In this document: positions 42,373 to 52,822 of the stretch, in pieces | How the letters are laid out: every line of letters begins with the position of its first letter | Numbering within the stretch: the stretch's first letter is position 1 | Source of the DNA: Diplonema papillatum | Taxonomy: Eukaryota; Euglenozoa; Diplonemea; Diplonemida; Diplonemidae | Reading direction: 5' to 3' | Length of the DNA stretch: 64,000 nucleotides | Assembly (NCBI GenBank): GCA_030068145.1 | Contig: JAPJBO010000126.1 | Location: forward strand, 124,001-188,000 | Notes under the pieces: model-generated | The model's input: only the letters and a program-made list of their open reading frames with translations | The model's database searches: none | What the model was told of the DNA's origin: nothing | Made by a program: the position numbers and the translations under genes

Positions 42373-42933
42373 TCAGTTGCCACCACCGCCGCCGCAGGAC
42401 AACGCTTCCTCTTCCGACGAGAAGCACCCGCCACAGCCTGCGAACCGCTGCACCGACGGGCATCCGTCAACTCCGCAAGTCGTTGCTTCGGCGGTCGTCG
42501 CGAAGCAGCCGCCGCATCCTCTGAAAGGTGCCGAAGCTGGGCACGAAGTGCACTGCGACGCTTCTTGTTCCGTCTGGTGGCACACGTTGCAGCCGGCCGT
42601 GGTACCCACGGGGCACGCTTGGTTCGTCCCCGGCTGGCAGGCCGCAGCTGCTTGGGCCGTGGCCCAGCACTTGCCGCACGAAGCCACCTCTCTCCAAGAC
42701 GGGCACGTCCCGAAAGGAGGCAAAGGGGGGAACGTGGCAGGAGGGACAGCCTGGGTTGGCAACGGAAACACAGGACTGGGGGTTGTGCCAAGGGGCGGAG
42801 CCGTGACAGGCGCATAGGACGGGGGCGGACCCCAAGGGAAACCAAAGAACGGTGGTGCGTTCGAGGATGCCGGTGTTGCCGCCCTCGAAGACCCGCACAG
42901 AGCCGCAATAACGAGAATGGACAGCGTCCTCAT
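42373..42933 (-). CDS. Secreted cysteine-rich protein, array copy 6
   Basis: Protein identical to copy 1; downstream flank of the CATCGCAAAC type, as in copies 1 and 3. Confidence 0.8.
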   Translation of the reverse strand: MRTLSILVIAALCGSSRAATPASSNAPPFFGFPWGPPPSYAPVTAPPLGTTPSPVFPLPTQAVPPATFPPLPPFGTCPSWREVASCGKCWATAQAAAACQPGTNQACPVGTTAGCNVCHQTEQEASQCTSCPASAPFRGCGGCFATTAEATTCGVDGCPSVQRFAGCGGCFSSEEEALSCGGGGGN

Positions 42934-43914
42934 CTTTTCTTCTTCGAGTTTGGTGTTGTTCTTTTGTGGTGTGTCACACGAACCTGCGGAAGAAATGCGT
43001 AGTTTTGGTTCATTCTTTTGCTTTTCGCTGTCGACGACATTTATTTACTTTCAGCGCCTTCTCATGCCTTGTGGTGACGGTATCTTGAGTTTTCTTATTG
43101 TAACCATGGATGTTCTCGAGTTTCTGGTGCCATAGAGTGGCTGAGTGTGTGTTCGGGTGGGTTCGTTCTTTCGCTCGTTTCCACGAGGTCGGGCTGGTGA
43201 CGCTTGTTTCCGCTAGTTCTCACGGTTGATATTTTAAGCGTGTGACTGAACGGTGCAGAGAAGTTCTCGCAGACCCTTTTAGTATCGAACGGGGGCAAGA
43301 CTAGAAGTAACACTGCACGATGCAGCTGTCGTTTCTTTTTTCTGAATGAGCTCCTGTCACTGCACGAGTCTCGCAGGTTCGGAATGCTGACTTAATCAGC
43401 CGGTATCGCTCTGCTAAGGCCAAATACCTCCCGGAGTTCAATAGCGTATCCAAGTATACAGTGATGCAAACGATGGAAAGAACTTTGAAAAAAGGGTTAA
43501 ATCTCCCCCTGAAACCGATGATGCCCATCAAACGGAAAAGGTGGGATGTTGGTAACAGCGTAAGCGCCGAGCGTGCTACCATGAAAACAACTGAAGGAGG
43601 GAAGGTGGGGAGGAAGATTATTACGCAGGACAAAAAGCACTGGCGAAGCCTTTCTCCTTCTTCGTTGAGAAACGTTGTGTCTTCAATAAAGAAGAGACGC
43701 GTCCGCCTGCATCGTTGCAACGCAGCATAGCAAACGTGTGCAGGCTTCGTACGTACGGTTTGACCCCCGCAAACAGAACCAGTGAAGGCTCCTAGCAGGA
43801 GGCGGAGCGATGAAAAATGTTGATAGGTAAATCGAAGGAGCAGCAATCTTCTTCTTTTTAGCTGGATTTCTGAAGCCCGACAAAATTTGAGTGTGCCGTA
43901 GCTACTTTTGACAA

Positions 43915-44475
43915 TCAGTTGCCACCACCGCCGCCGCAGGACAACGCTTCCTCTTCCGACGAGAAGCACCCGCCACAGCCTGCGAACCGCTGCACCGACG
44001 GGCATCCGTCAACTCCGCAAGTCGTTGCTTCGGCGGTCGTCGCGAAGCAGCCGCCGCATCCTCTGAAAGGTGCCGAAGCTGGGCACGAAGTGCACTGCGA
44101 CGCTTCTTGTTCCGTCTGGTGGCACACGTTGCAGCCGGCCGTGGTACCCACGGGGCACGCTTGGTTCGTCCCCGGCTGGCAGGCCGCAGCTGCTTGGGCC
44201 GTGGCCCAGCACTTGCCGCACGAAGCCACCTCTCTCCAAGACGGGCACGTCCCGAAAGGAGGCAAAGGGGGGAACGTGGCAGGAGGGACAGCCTGGGTTG
44301 GCAACGGAAACACAGGACTGGGGGTTGTGCCAAGGGGCGGAGCCGTGACAGGCGCATAGGACGGGGGCGGACCCCAAGGGAAACCAAAGAACGGTGGTGC
44401 GTTCGAGGATGCCGGTGTTGCCGCCCTCGAAGACCCGCACAGAGCCGCAATAACGAGAATGGACAGCGTCCTCAT
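43915..44475 (-). CDS. Secreted cysteine-rich protein, array copy 7
   Basis: Protein identical to copy 1; its downstream flank has GCTGGATTTCTG, shared only with copy 8. Confidence 0.8.
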   Translation of the reverse strand: MRTLSILVIAALCGSSRAATPASSNAPPFFGFPWGPPPSYAPVTAPPLGTTPSPVFPLPTQAVPPATFPPLPPFGTCPSWREVASCGKCWATAQAAAACQPGTNQACPVGTTAGCNVCHQTEQEASQCTSCPASAPFRGCGGCFATTAEATTCGVDGCPSVQRFAGCGGCFSSEEEALSCGGGGGN

Positions 44476-45462
44476 CTTTTCTTCTTCGAGTTTGGTGTTG
44501 TTCTTTTGTGGTGTGTCACACGAACCTGCGGAAGAAATGCGTAGTTTTGGTTCATTCTTTTGCTTTTCGCTGTCGACGACATTTATTTACTTTCAGCGCC
44601 TTCTCATGCCTTGTGGTGACGGTATCTTGAGTTTTCTTATTGTAACCATGGATGTTCTCGAGTTTCTGGTGCCATAGAGTGGCTGAGTGTGTGTTCGGGT
44701 GGGTTCGTTCTTTCGCTCGTTTCCACGAGGTCGGGCTGGTGACGCTTGTTTCCGCTAGTTCTCACGGTTGATATTTTAAGCGTGTGACTGAACGGTGCAG
44801 AGAAGTTCTCGCAGACCCTTTTAGTATCGAACGGGTGCAAGACTAGAAGTAACACTGCACGATGCAGCTGTCGTTTCTTTTTTCTGAATAAGCTCCTGTC
44901 ACTGCACGAGTCTCGCAGGTTCGGAATGCTGACTTAATCAGCCGGTATCTCTCTGCTAAGGCCAAATACCTCCCGGAGTTCAATAGCGTATCCAAGTATA
45001 CAGTGATGCAAACGATGGAAAGAACTTTGAAAAAAGGGTTAAATCTCCCCCTGAAACCGATGATGCCCATCAAACGGAAAAGGTGGGATGTTGGTAACAG
45101 CGTAAGCGCCGAGCGTGCTACCATGAAAACAACTGAAGGAGGGAAGGTGGGGAGGAAGATTATTACGCAGGACAAAAAGCACTGGCGAAGCCTTTCTCCT
45201 TCTTCGTTGAGAAACGTTGTGTCTTCAATAAAGAAGAGACGCGTCCGCCTGCATCGTTGCAACGCAGCATAGCAAACGTGTGCAGGCTTCGTACGTACGG
45301 TTTGACCCCCGCAAACAGAACCAGTGAAGGCTCCTAGCAGGAGGCGGAGCGATGAAAAATGTTGATAGGTAAATCGAAGGAGCAGCAATCTTCTTCTTTT
45401 TAGCTGGATTTCTGAAGCCCGACAAAATTTGAGTGTGCAGTAGCTTCTACTACTTTTGACAA

Positions 45463-46023
45463 TCAGTTGCCACCACCGCCGCCGCAGGACAACGCTTCCT
45501 CTTCCGACGAGAAGCACCCGCCACAGCCTGCGAACCGCTGCACCGACGGGCATCCGTCAACTCCGCAAGTCGTTGCTTCGGCGGTCGTCGCGAAGCAGCC
45601 GCCGCATCCTCTGAAAGGTGCCGAAGCTGGGCACGAAGTGCACTGCGACGCTTCTTGTTCCGTCTGGTGGCACACGTTGCAGCCGGCCGTGGTACCCACG
45701 GGGCACGCTTGGTTCGTCCCCGGCTGGCAGGCCGCAGCTGCTTGGGCCGTGGCCCAGCACTTGCCGCACGAAGCCACCTCTCTCCAAGACGGGCACGTCC
45801 CGAAAGGAGGCAAAGGGGGGAACGTGGCAGGAGGGACAGCCTGGGTTGGCAACGGAAACACAGGACTGGGGGTTGTGCCAAGGGGCGGAGCCGTGACAGG
45901 CGCATAGGACGGGGGCGGACCCCAAGGGAAACCAAAGAACGGTGGTGCGTTCGAGGATGCCGGTGTTGCCGCCCTCGAAGACCCGCACAGAGCCGCAATA
46001 ACGAGAATGGACAGCGTCCTCAT
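45463..46023 (-). CDS. Secreted cysteine-rich protein, array copy 8
   Basis: Protein identical to copy 1. Its upstream flank has two substitutions (TTCCCACGG, ATATTCTAAG) not seen in the inner units. The unit to its right is the truncated one. Confidence 0.8.
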   Translation of the reverse strand: MRTLSILVIAALCGSSRAATPASSNAPPFFGFPWGPPPSYAPVTAPPLGTTPSPVFPLPTQAVPPATFPPLPPFGTCPSWREVASCGKCWATAQAAAACQPGTNQACPVGTTAGCNVCHQTEQEASQCTSCPASAPFRGCGGCFATTAEATTCGVDGCPSVQRFAGCGGCFSSEEEALSCGGGGGN

Positions 46024-46599
46024 CTTTTCTTCTTCGAGTTTGGTGTTGTTCTTTTGTGGTGTGTCACACGAACCTGCGGAAGAAATGCGTAGTTTTGGTT
46101 CATTCTTTTGCTTTTCGCTGTCGACGACATTTATTTACTTTCAGCGCCTTCTCATGCCTTGTGGTGACGGTATCTTGAGTTTTCTTATTGTAACCATGGA
46201 TGTTCTCGAGTTTCTGGTGCCATAGAGTGGCTGAGTGTGTGTTCGGGTGGGTTCGTTCTTTCGCTCGTTTCCACGAGGTCGGGCTGGTGACGCTTGTTTC
46301 CGCTAGTTCCCACGGTTGATATTCTAAGCGTGTGACTGAACGGTGCAGAGAAGTTCTCGCAGACCCTTTTAGTATCAAACGGGTGCAAGACTAGAAGTAA
46401 CACTGCACGATGCAGCTGTCGTTTCTTTTTTCTGAATGAGCTCCTGTACGAGTCTCGCAGGTTCGGAATGCTGACTTAATCAGCCGGTATCGCTCTGCTA
46501 AGGCCAAATACCTCCCGGAGTTCAATAGCGTATCCAAGTATACAGTGATGCAAACGATGGAAAGAACTTTGAAAAAAGGGTTAAACCTCCCCCTGAAAC

Positions 46600-47975
46600 C
46601 TATCGGCGCCCCCAGGGTCCTCATCGAGCCCACCCGGACCTTCCGCTCGGCAGGCAACGGCGACGGCAGCTGCAGGTCCTGGCACAGGCGGCACAATGTC
46701 GACAGCATCGTCCAGAGGGTCTTCCCCCTCTGGTTGGCGGCGAGCCTTCGTATTCCCGGGGGGGCAGGGACGTCGACCCCGGTGTGGACCTCGAAGTCCA
46801 CTGCCAGCTCAACGCACGACACCTCGCCTGCGTTGGTCCACCTCAGTGCCGACAGCCAGCCCTTGAGCGCCCGCATCGCACGGCCGCCGTACGGCCATCT
46901 CGGCGGCTCATCCGGAAGGCGGTCGAAGTCGAACAAGTGTTGCACCGCCGGCAGCGGCGCAGCTGCGTGCCAGGGGTGCATCGGTTGCACTGCGGAGAGG
47001 CGGCGTCGCTCCGCCTCCACGCGTGCAGTGTACACCGCCGCCATGAGGCGGTGAAGGGCCGCGACCTCCACCCGCATTCCTTCGACAATAACCCCATGCA
47101 CACGCGTGCAAGACGGCCACCTCGCCCGGTCCGCCCGCAGGAGTTCGGCGAAGCAAGGACGGCCGCGAATCTCGTCGTAGGCGGGGCACTCCCACCACAG
47201 GTGATCCGCTGTGTCCTGGACGCCCAGGTCGCAGTCCCTGCAGCCGCGGTCCAGCGGCGGACGCTGAGGTTCCGAAGAGGAGGATTCGGAGACGTGCTCG
47301 TCAAAGCTGCCGGTCGTATCAGAGGCGGTCGACGACACGGACGCCGAGGAGCTCGGCGACCCGTCTGTCCCGGCCGCCCCTCCGTTCGCACGCGCATTCC
47401 GTCCCCACCGCGCAGCGAGGAACACACCCCCGGACAGAATCACCGCCAGCGCACGTTTCTCGCCAGCGTCAGCCGTCGCTAGGCGCAGCTCGTTCGTACG
47501 CCTGCAGTCCACCCCTGCCTGCACGCCGTCGTAAGACGGCCGTTGCCTCGCAAGCTGCGTCCAGGTCGTCTGCCGTAGCCGTGCCCGGATGGCGTGGTGC
47601 CTCTCGCCCCTCTCCATGTCGAGAAGCCGGCGGCCCTCGAGCGCCGCGGTCGCAAAGTCGTGGCCTTCGAAATCGATGCCCGCGACCGTGAAACCGTCAG
47701 AGATGGCGATCCTGACAGGTCCCAGGCGCGCCTTCGGCAACAACACACCGTGCCGGCTGTAAAGCCGGGCGATGTTCAGCATGCGGGCGTGTACGCGGGG
47801 GAGCCTCTCGCACGTGTCGAAAAGCGAGCACAGGATCCTGTACGGCCGAGCCAACAGTGGGTCCATTCGGTGGGCTTTCGCCAGGATGGCCAGCACCGCC
47901 GTCACATTCCTCGACGGATGCTTCGTCCCGAAAGCTCCCTTCACTACCCGCGACCGCAGCCCCCTGAGGCACGAC
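46600..47975 (-). mobile_element. LINE-like (non-LTR) retrotransposon remnant, related to 7900-10060
   Basis: Open frame without ATG. Its first part (VTAVLAILAKAHRMDPLLAR) resembles the region just after a reverse transcriptase core. It is followed by CRDCDLGVQDTADHLWWEC (knuckle), ARWPSCTRVHGV, CVELAVDFEVHTGVDVP and VGSMRTLGAP. The match to the other remnant stops at GAP, exactly where the array unit begins, so the element was cut there. The frame continues into array sequence only by chance. No reverse transcriptase catalytic residues are present. LINE identity is inferred from motif order. Confidence 0.55.
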
Positions 47976-49134
47976 AGCTTTTCACAGCTTGGTACTGCTT
48001 GGGTACGGCCTTCATAGGCCCTGGTTTACCCCTCCTGGCCCCCCCCACCCCACCCCCCCCCTCAGGCCCTTGATTACTGAGCTGTACCCGGAGGCGCATG
48101 CCGGATCGCACAAGTGCGCCTTCGCAACAAGAAGGACAACAGACGCCTACACGCCACTTACTCGGTGCCTCTACATTGAATGCGAGGAAGTGACCGTGCC
48201 GGACAGGACGCACGGCGTTGACGAGCCCAGAAACACAGGGTCCATGCTGACAATGGTCTAGAAACAAAAGGCGTGTCAGTCGGTGCCTCGGCGAAGAAAG
48301 TGAATCCCAGGAAAAATGATTCACAGGAGGATCGACGGTGGGGTGTGGTAAATCGTCGACGAAGTGTCATCGACGAGCGAGGGAGAATGTGGCATTGCGA
48401 CCGTCACGAGTTGCACCACGTCAACAGCGCCGAGTAACCCTTCCGGAATCAAGCGAAAGGCTGCTCACTCGGGACTCATCATCCTTTTCCTGGGTACCAC
48501 TGGAGGCTGGGCGGAAGAATTCTTTAAGGTGAAAAGGTCAAAATCCCCGGGAAAACTGCGGCCCAAAAAAAAACCCTAAAGTGCGAGTTTTGAGGTATTG
48601 CGGCCCAAAAAAAAAAATTCTTTTTCCTTGACCCACCCCTGGGGACCGCCGTGGACGGTGGCTGTGGGGCTAGGGTCGTGTAGGGGGATAGGGGCACGAA
48701 AAAAACTCCAGGAAAACAAAATCAATTTACAACTTTTCACAACTTTGCGTCGTCTTGTTGCGTTAGTGGGGAGTCATTTGCAAGCAAATGCGTACCACAC
48801 TAGACCTTTGCAGAGCTCTGCAGAACAATGTGTCAAACCTAATTATGAAAAGTTGTGATTTTTTGTGCTAAAAAATAGGTGGATCACCCCAACACCTCTC
48901 TGCTTACCGCACTCCGGGCTCCCAGGTGAGTTCAGCGCCGTGACTGCGGCAACGCACGCACCCCCCTCTCTGTGGTTTGCGTATACCTTTGCCTCCTAGC
49001 TTCAAGGGGGCCTTCGGTAAGTACGGGCAGAGGCGCCTCGACTGAGGTTCCGTAATCCGTCGCATCTTCGCAGCTGGTGCCTCGAGTCCTAGAGGGAACT
49101 GGGGTTTGAGGCTGATGTGGTCTATAACCTCTCT
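47976..49134. other. Intergenic with MITE-like relic
   Basis: 48519-48665 has TTTAAGGTGAAAAGGTCAAA, CGGCCCAAAAAAAAA and TTCCTTGACCCACC, resembling a decayed relative of the MITEs at 15643 and 20858. ACAACTTTTCACAA at 48731 and ATGAAAAGTTGTGA at 48845 form an inverted repeat. No coding gene is seen. Confidence 0.45.
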
Positions 49135-49662
49135 CATGCCGTGCGTATTCCTCAGGTGTCGTCAACTACAACCTGCGCTTCAGCTTCGCGTCATTTCCCA
49201 CGCTACTGCCTGGCTCACCCGCGATGCGAGCTCCTCAAACACTGCCGAGTAGCTCAGTGCCGCGTCCTGCTCCCGAGGCTCACTGTGTGCAAGTCCGTCG
49301 TCTCGGGCGGCGCCGGCCCCGGCTCCGCCAATTACACCGTCACCAGCAAGGAATGCATCAGCGCTGGTAAAGCGAAGACGAAGAAGAAGTGCACAGCGCC
49401 GCCCGTGAAAGCGAAGGGAAGGGTCGCAGAAGCATGCAAAGTGGCAAGGAAGGGAAGGGTCGCAAAGCGACCGCGCGGAGACGATTCGAGCGAGTGCAAA
49501 CGCCAGAAGGCACGACACGGTACGATTGAAGAGGTAGTCATCCAGCGGCTAATGCAGGCCATCGCTACAGATAATTTGCATTGTGATCTCAACTATTCTA
49601 GGCGATCACAGTTTATCCGACTCAGCCGGCCCTGGCGAAGGCGGGTCGGGCGAGCTATATAG
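49135..49662 (+). CDS. Possible basic, lysine-rich protein or exon
   Basis: The frame has strongly GC-biased third codon positions from about 49280 to 49560 (SGGAGPGSANYTVTSKEC, KAKTKKKCTAPPVKAKGR, KGRVAKRPRGDDSSECKR), which suggests real coding. There is no in-frame ATG before this part, so it would need an upstream exon or is a remnant. The basic stretches resemble AT-hook-like or nuclear localisation sequences. Not identified. Confidence 0.3.
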   Translation, partial: HAVRIPQVSSTTTCASASRHFPRYCLAHPRCELLKHCRVAQCRVLLPRLTVCKSVVSGGAGPGSANYTVTSKECISAGKAKTKKKCTAPPVKAKGRVAEACKVARKGRVAKRPRGDDSSECKRQKARHGTIEEVVIQRLMQAIATDNLHCDLNYSRRSQFIRLSRPWRRRVGRAI

Positions 49663-50097
49663 GGTGCAGGATTACGGTCCCACTTTGCGCATAACAACCC
49701 AGTGAATGATAATACATAGCATCCGCCTGGTCTTTGCTATGCGAAAAAGGGCCACACGCAAGAACTATCGCAGGCACGTGCGTACCACCCGGAACCATCA
49801 GGTGATGGGTGAGTTCCCTTCGCCAACTCCCACCCTCCCTTGCCCCCAAAACGTTCGTCGGTGGTTGTTGTTTCAACCTGGGCGGGACCCTTTTCTTCCA
49901 TCACGCAAGAAGCAGAGTTTTCGAATACTGCACTGATGCCAACTGAACGAGTTTCCTCCCCCGTCACGAGCAACCATCCCGGGATATCTTCTCGTGGCGA
50001 CCTACCCTCCCCCGAGCTCGAGCTGATTGGGGGTCGGTAAGTCTTCTGGAATGGGGTGATGAGAAGCAGCTCGCTACACTCAGCAGACAATAAGCCT
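49663..50097. other. Intergenic, nothing recognised
   Basis: Short open frames on both strands without a recognisable product or repeat. Confidence 0.5.
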
Positions 50098-50960
50098 CTG
50101 CAGCGCTGCAAGCTGCATGTTGAACAAGCCGCACCCCGTTTTCCCTGTTCTCATCAGGAGCGTGCTGATCGCCCGGTCGACCGCTCCGTCTGCAGAGCTC
50201 TCGAGTTTCCGGCCGACGCGAGCCCAGAAGAGCTCTTTGTCCCCTCTGCCCAGAGTGGATCTGTCGTTCTCTGGTCCCTATCCCTTGGAACCCAAGGCGC
50301 GAGCTCCGAGTCGACCAGGGAAAAGCTCCTCTCCCCCTGTCTTGCTTGAACCTGACGCTGTCTGCCACCTCCTGCGCCGGCTTCAACAGCCCGTATATTC
50401 CCGCCAGCTCCATCTTGGACCAAGCCTCCTCCACCAAGACTCGCCGGACCGGAAGCTTCTTACCACTAGAGAGCTTTCTTTCGGCTCTCTTGTTTCTGTA
50501 CCTCGAACCTCTCGACCAGCCTGATCTTCAGACAGACCGATATCTCCTTGGGTTTCAGCCCTTCATGGCGCCTGTCCGCCGCGGCCTCGTACACTGACAC
50601 GAACTCGGTGATGCTCAGGCACGCAACCTTCATGAGAGTCTGAAGAGGGCCCTGAAGCCCTTCCGACAGAAGGCGTCGGACCCCGTCGCTCTCCTCGCAG
50701 TCACTACCTCGAAGAACGTTGTCGTCATCAGCTGGCGCCTCGGCTCCGCGGACAGGTTATCCGCCGGCGCCAGTGGCTGCCGGGTTCAAGCCAAGGTCGT
50801 CGAACGCCTGCCTCATGTCAGAGGCTCCTAGGGCACCGTCCGCCGGGACTGCCGACCATCATGCTTGATGCAGACCGTGTGTCGGTCAGCGAGTTCAAGT
50901 GCGCGGGTCTGATTCAGACTCCTCCCGCACATCCCTGATTCCAGCATATGGCGTTCAATG
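50098..50960 (-). pseudogene. Decayed protein-coding gene, unidentified
   Basis: Three consecutive stretches on the minus strand are clearly protein-like but lie in different frames and are broken by stops. 50757-50468 includes LLSEGLQGPLQTLMKVACLS, ITEFVSVYEAAADRRHEGLK and KEISVCLKIRLVERFEVQKQ. 50470-50340 includes VEEAWSKMELAGIYGLLKPA. 50270-50098 includes KELFWARVGRKLESSADGAV and DRAISTLLMRTGKTG. The helical, charged character recalls the tail of a large motor or scaffold protein, but I cannot name it. Introns could explain part of the frame changes. Confidence 0.55.
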
Positions 50961-51400
50961 CGTCGACCCATACTCGAGCCTGATTCCAGATGCTCGATAC
51001 TGCTGACCTACATTCCGGACGTCCTTCGACGTCGCCGAGAGTTGTCAGATACCGCCGGTAATGAATATTATTTAAATTCCACCCCGAGGGTATTCTTGAA
51101 ATGCCAGATAAGCTCTTGCCTTTGGGGGAAATGCTCGTTGCAAAGGCTCTGTCGCGAATTTGGGAAGGGTTCTGCAAGGTTTTAGGCCGGTCTCTTCATG
51201 AAACCAAGCGCAGACGCGTTGCACTCGTGGCCGCCGGTTTAGTAGTGGTCACATGCAATCGTGAGGAAAACTGAAGAGCCCGAGTTTTTCGTTGTGGAAA
51301 CAACGTGTGGGAGCGGCCTCGGAAGAGGCGTCCCTGCTTGGCACTTAGGCTCACAGAAAAGACGTTGTGAAAAAGAAAATGGGGGAGGGAATGACGTTCA
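50961..51400. other. Intergenic, nothing recognised
   Basis: No repeat, gene or coding remnant recognised. Confidence 0.5.
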
Positions 51401-51479
51401 ACCCCCAAAACACACCGCCTACGCCTCTTCTAGCCTGCACAAGCCGTTGAAGGGCGACCAGCAAAATTGTGTGCGGAGC

Positions 51480-51711
51480 CAGGTACATGGTGCCCAGCTT
51501 TTCGTGGGCCCGGGGGCCGTCTCCGGAGCCGCTGCGCGGGCGGGGCCGCACCGTAGTGATTCGAAGCCCACAGCTTCTCCTCGTCCCGGGCGGGTCGCCT
51601 TCGAGCGGTAGACCCTCTCCACAACCTACTCTCCGGCTGCACGGGAGTCCTCAGCCAACTTGCGATGTGTGAAGGCTTCCGTCTCGTTGCCAGGCTAGGA
51701 ATTCTGACACC
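51480..51711 (-). pseudogene. 3' fragment 1 of the RLY-motif coiled-coil gene
   Basis: Degraded match to about 52960-53205 of the gene (GGGGCCGTCTCCGGAG, TTCGAAGCCCACAGCTTCTC, GCGGTAGACCCTCTCCAC). The upper edge lies a few bases from TGTCAG of the dispersed element on the minus strand. Confidence 0.85.
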
Positions 51712-51894
51712 AAAACACGCTGCCTACGGCACGCCTTTTCAGCCTGCTGAAGGCAATCCGCCAGATTGCTTGGCAATTTGTTTGTGCGCACGTGTGGAGT
51801 TTCTATTTGGTAGGTGGAACACGATACGCTGCCAACCGTGACTATTCAATGATGACAAACACCCTCGCCGCGGCTCGGTTGCCATAAAAACAAG

Positions 51895-52221
51895 TGTCAA
51901 CTCTCCCCGACGACCCTTTTGAAGACGCCAGCCAGCTCACTCTTGGTCATGACGGCCGCCTTCGGCTGCGGAGCCTACTTTGCACGCAGCTTTTCCGGAC
52001 CGACTTGGAGCTGGCGGCACCGGGCTGCTTCGCCTCCGCTCGTGGTGGCCCAAGGGCCGTCTCCGGACGGCGCCGTAGTAATTCTAAGCCCACAGTTTCT
52101 CGTTCTCCTCCGGGCGGGCCGCCTGCGAGCGGTAGACCCTCCTCACCAGCTCCACAAGTCGACTCTCCGGCTGCACGAGGCGCCGGCGGCACGGGATGGT
52201 CTCGTTGCCAGGCTAGGCCTC
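51895..52221 (-). pseudogene. 3' fragment 2 of the RLY-motif coiled-coil gene
   Basis: Includes the 3' flank (AAGTGTCAACTCTCCCCGAC) and matches the gene up to AGGCCTCT (gene about 53211), with several small deletions. Confidence 0.88.
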
Positions 52222-52394
52222 TTTAGCCCGTTTCATTTGCAGACCGAAACACGCTGCCTACGCCTTGTTAGCCTGCGCAAGGCAAGATTGTTACGCGCAA
52301 TGTAAACAGTCTGTTTGTAGTTCGTATTCAATACCTACTTGATAGGTGTTGCACGATATGCTGCCAACCGTCTCTTTTCAATAATGACAAGCCC

Positions 52395-52640
52395 TTGGTT
52401 GCCATAAAAGCAAGGTCAACTCTCCCCGACGACCCTTTTGAAGACGCCGGCCAGTCACTCTTGGTCATGACGGCAGCCTTCGGCTGCGGAGACGCGTACT
52501 TTGCACGCAGATTTTCCTGCAGCTCGGCCCGCCGCTTCGCCGCCTCCGCCAGCCGCTCGTGGTGGGCCCGGAGGCCGTCTCCGAAGAGCCGCTGCGCGGG
52601 CGGGGCCGCGCCGTAGTAATTCGAAGCCCACAGCTTCTCC
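52395..52640 (-). pseudogene. 3' fragment 3 of the RLY-motif coiled-coil gene, closest to the gene
   Basis: Nearly identical to 52830-53050, with a few small changes including a loss in CAGTCACTC. Homology ends at CTTCTCCTT, where the minus strand reads GGTGGTTAAG|GAGAAG. Confidence 0.9.
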
Positions 52641-52822
52641 TTAACCACCAAAACACGCTGCCTACGCCTTTTTAGCCTACTCAAGGCAAGATTTTTACGC
52701 GCAATGTTTACAGTCTGTTTGTGTAGTTCCTATTCAACACCTATTTGGTAGGTGTACCACGATACGCTGCCAACCGTCTCTTTTCAAAAATGACAAACGC
52801 TTGGTTGCCATAAAAGCAAGTG

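Larger units (their letters stand above)
34126..46598. repeat. Tandem array of eight 1.54-kb gene-bearing units
   Basis: Distances between successive start codons are 1548, 1542 (five times) and 1548 bases. The six-base difference is a CTTCTA-type insertion just after the stops of copies 2 and 8. Other single-base variants are shared by non-adjacent units: CATCGCAAAC after copies 1, 3 and 6 but CATAGCAAAC after the others; GCATATGAC in copies 3 and 5. This is a mosaic expected from unequal exchange or conversion. The leftmost unit is diverged at its outer end, and the rightmost is cut at CCCCTGAAACC (46598), where a LINE-like remnant begins. Confidence 0.97.
51712..52775 (-). repeat. Three copies of the dispersed CGCTGCC element (51712-51840, 52236-52366, 52641-52775)
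   Basis: Each begins on the plus strand with CAAAACACGCTGCCTACG or a close variant. Each then has GCCT(G/A)C and AAGGCA blocks, GTCTGTTTGTG or TTTGTTTGTGCGC, and a TTGGTAGGTG-like stretch, and ends GATACGCTGCCAACCG. They separate the gene fragments from one another and from the gene. Length about 125-135 bases. Confidence 0.8.

Noticed and set aside
33935-46567. A 234-270-residue minus-strand frame and a 146-252-residue plus-strand frame in every array unit
   Set aside because: They overlap the secreted protein gene in other frames, have no domain and vary in length between units through single-base variants. The secreted protein has a signal peptide, regular cysteine repeats and is constant.
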